Notes under the pieces: generated by a model | Told to the model about the DNA's origin: nothing | What the model saw: the letters and a program-made list of their open reading frames with translations, nothing else | The model's database searches: none | Program-made: the position numbers and the translations under genes | Source of the DNA: Methanomicrobiales archaeon | GTDB taxonomy: Archaea; Halobacteriota; Methanomicrobia; Methanomicrobiales; JACTUA01 | Assembly (NCBI GenBank): GCA_028678635.1 | Contig: JAJRDC010000197.1 | Span: forward strand, 1-7,247 | Reading direction: 5' to 3' | DNA: 7,247 bases | In this document: piece after piece, positions 6,574 to 7,247 of the stretch | How the letters are laid out: every line of letters begins with the position of its first letter | Position numbering within the stretch: position 1 is the stretch's first letter

Positions 6574-7247
6574 TCAGAGAAGGACTGATTTCCAATGGCC
6601 GCGGCGGTAGAACACCGCGAGCGCCGCGCACTGCGTGATGATGGCAATCGCGATGGCATACCACACGCCCGAGAGGCCGGCTCCGGTCCAGGCCGGAAGC
6701 CAGAGGGCGAGGGGTATCTGGACCAGGACGAGGGCGATGAACGTGGCCAGCATCGGGATCCGGGTGGCTCCGGCCCCGTTCATGGCAAAGGCCAGGACCA
6801 CGGAGGCGGCCATCAGTACGTAGAACGGGGCCACCGTGGCAAAGTAGCTCGCCCCCGCAGGGATGCTGGCGCCGGAGGGATCAAAGAACCTGATAATGGC
6901 GGGGGCAAAGAGGATGCAGGCCACCGAGCAGGCGGCCATCAGGCTGCCGTAGATCAGGAGGGAGATGCGGACTCCCTGTTCGGCCCGTTCCGGGCGGCGA
7001 GCCCCAAGGTTCTGGCCCACCAGCACCGCGGTCGCGGTGGCGAAGGCGAAGCCGGGCATCAGCAGGATGTACTCCACCCGGAAGGCGATCCCAAAGGCTG
7101 AGACCGCTGCTGCCCCGTAGGCGGTGACGATGACCATGAGCGCCAGGGATGCGAAGGCCCGCATCCCGTTCTGGAGCGCAGAGGGCACCGCCACGGTAAA
7201 GAGCCGCCGGACCAGGGAGAGGTCGAAGGACAGGTCCTCCGGGAGGG
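6574..7247 (-). CDS. MATE family efflux transporter, C-terminal half (5' end outside window)
   Basis: The minus-strand frame is open from the right edge of the window to TGA at 6576-6574, giving 223 residues. MATE proteins are usually about 450 residues with 12 spans in two halves; this is essentially the second half. It opens with LVRRLFTVAVPSALQNGMRA, typical of the first helix of that half. It then shows the family motif LVGQNLGARRPERAEQGVR, and hydrophobic spans ending in a basic tail, FYRRGHWKSVLL. The frame continues upstream of the GTG at 7194 without a stop, so that GTG is valine, not the start. The family exports drugs, organic cations or metabolites by Na+ or H+ antiport; the substrate cannot be told here. 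The gene is convergent with the flavin reductase gene and 290 nt from it. No frameshift was seen. Confidence 0.9.
   Translation of the reverse strand, partial: LPEDLSFDLSLVRRLFTVAVPSALQNGMRAFASLALMVIVTAYGAAAVSAFGIAFRVEYILLMPGFAFATATAVLVGQNLGARRPERAEQGVRISLLIYGSLMAACSVACILFAPAIIRFFDPSGASIPAGASYFATVAPFYVLMAASVVLAFAMNGAGATRIPMLATFIALVLVQIPLALWLPAWTGAGLSGVWYAIAIAIITQCAALAVFYRRGHWKSVLL

Noticed and set aside
6284..6588. Possible small protein in the convergent intergenic region
   Set aside because: Open frames there are continuations of shadow frames from the flavin reductase gene or run opposite the transporter. There is no ribosome binding site with a sensible start.
7192..7194. GTG as the start of the minus-strand transporter gene
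   Set aside because: The frame stays open to the window edge with typical MATE sequence before it (DLSLVRRLFT), and the protein from this GTG would lack the whole first half of the family.

Overview
The window is a GC-rich, tightly packed stretch. It carries the 3' part of a kdp high-affinity potassium uptake operon, then a small flavin-reductase-family gene, and finally the 3' half of a MATE-type efflux gene on the opposite strand. There is no rRNA, tRNA, CRISPR array, transposase or obvious recent insertion. The source is best guessed as a high-GC archaeon, perhaps a methanogen of the Methanomicrobiales type. The grounds are the archaeal look of the flavoredoxin-like protein, the pyrimidine-rich, SD-less start of that gene, the bare T-tract terminator after it, and a Kdp cluster without a visible kinase or response regulator. 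None of these is decisive, so the assignment is tentative.

Positions 1-5559 (+ strand) hold kdpA (5' end outside the window), kdpB, kdpC and kdpD. The junctions are very tight: a 1-nt gap between A and B, 11 nt between B and C with the C ribosome binding site overlapping the B stop, and an 8-nt overlap between C and D. The four are very likely one translationally coupled operon. KdpA is the potassium channel-like subunit, KdpB the P-type ATPase, KdpC the single-span accessory subunit, and KdpD the sensor protein. KdpA, KdpB and KdpC keep their hallmark residues. KdpD is unusual: it has the N-terminal KdpD ATP-binding domain, the USP domain, four membrane spans and a GAF-like segment, but stops just where the histidine kinase module should begin. 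No kdpE follows. Potassium sensing here must therefore use another output: a separate kinase, a direct effect on the pump, or something unknown.

Positions 5560-5716 form a spacer with a perfect small hairpin and a pyrimidine tract. Positions 5717-6283 (+) encode a 188-residue FMN-binding flavin reductase/flavoredoxin family protein, followed by a T6 tract. Positions 6284-6573 are non-coding and unusually rich in inverted repeats, including a two-tier GC-rich hairpin with a GNRA-type loop; this lies between convergent genes. From 6574 to the end of the window (- strand) is the C-terminal half of a MATE family transporter whose start is outside.

The features most worth a second look are the kinase-less KdpD, its degenerate cyclic-di-AMP motif, and the structured intergenic region 6373-6515.
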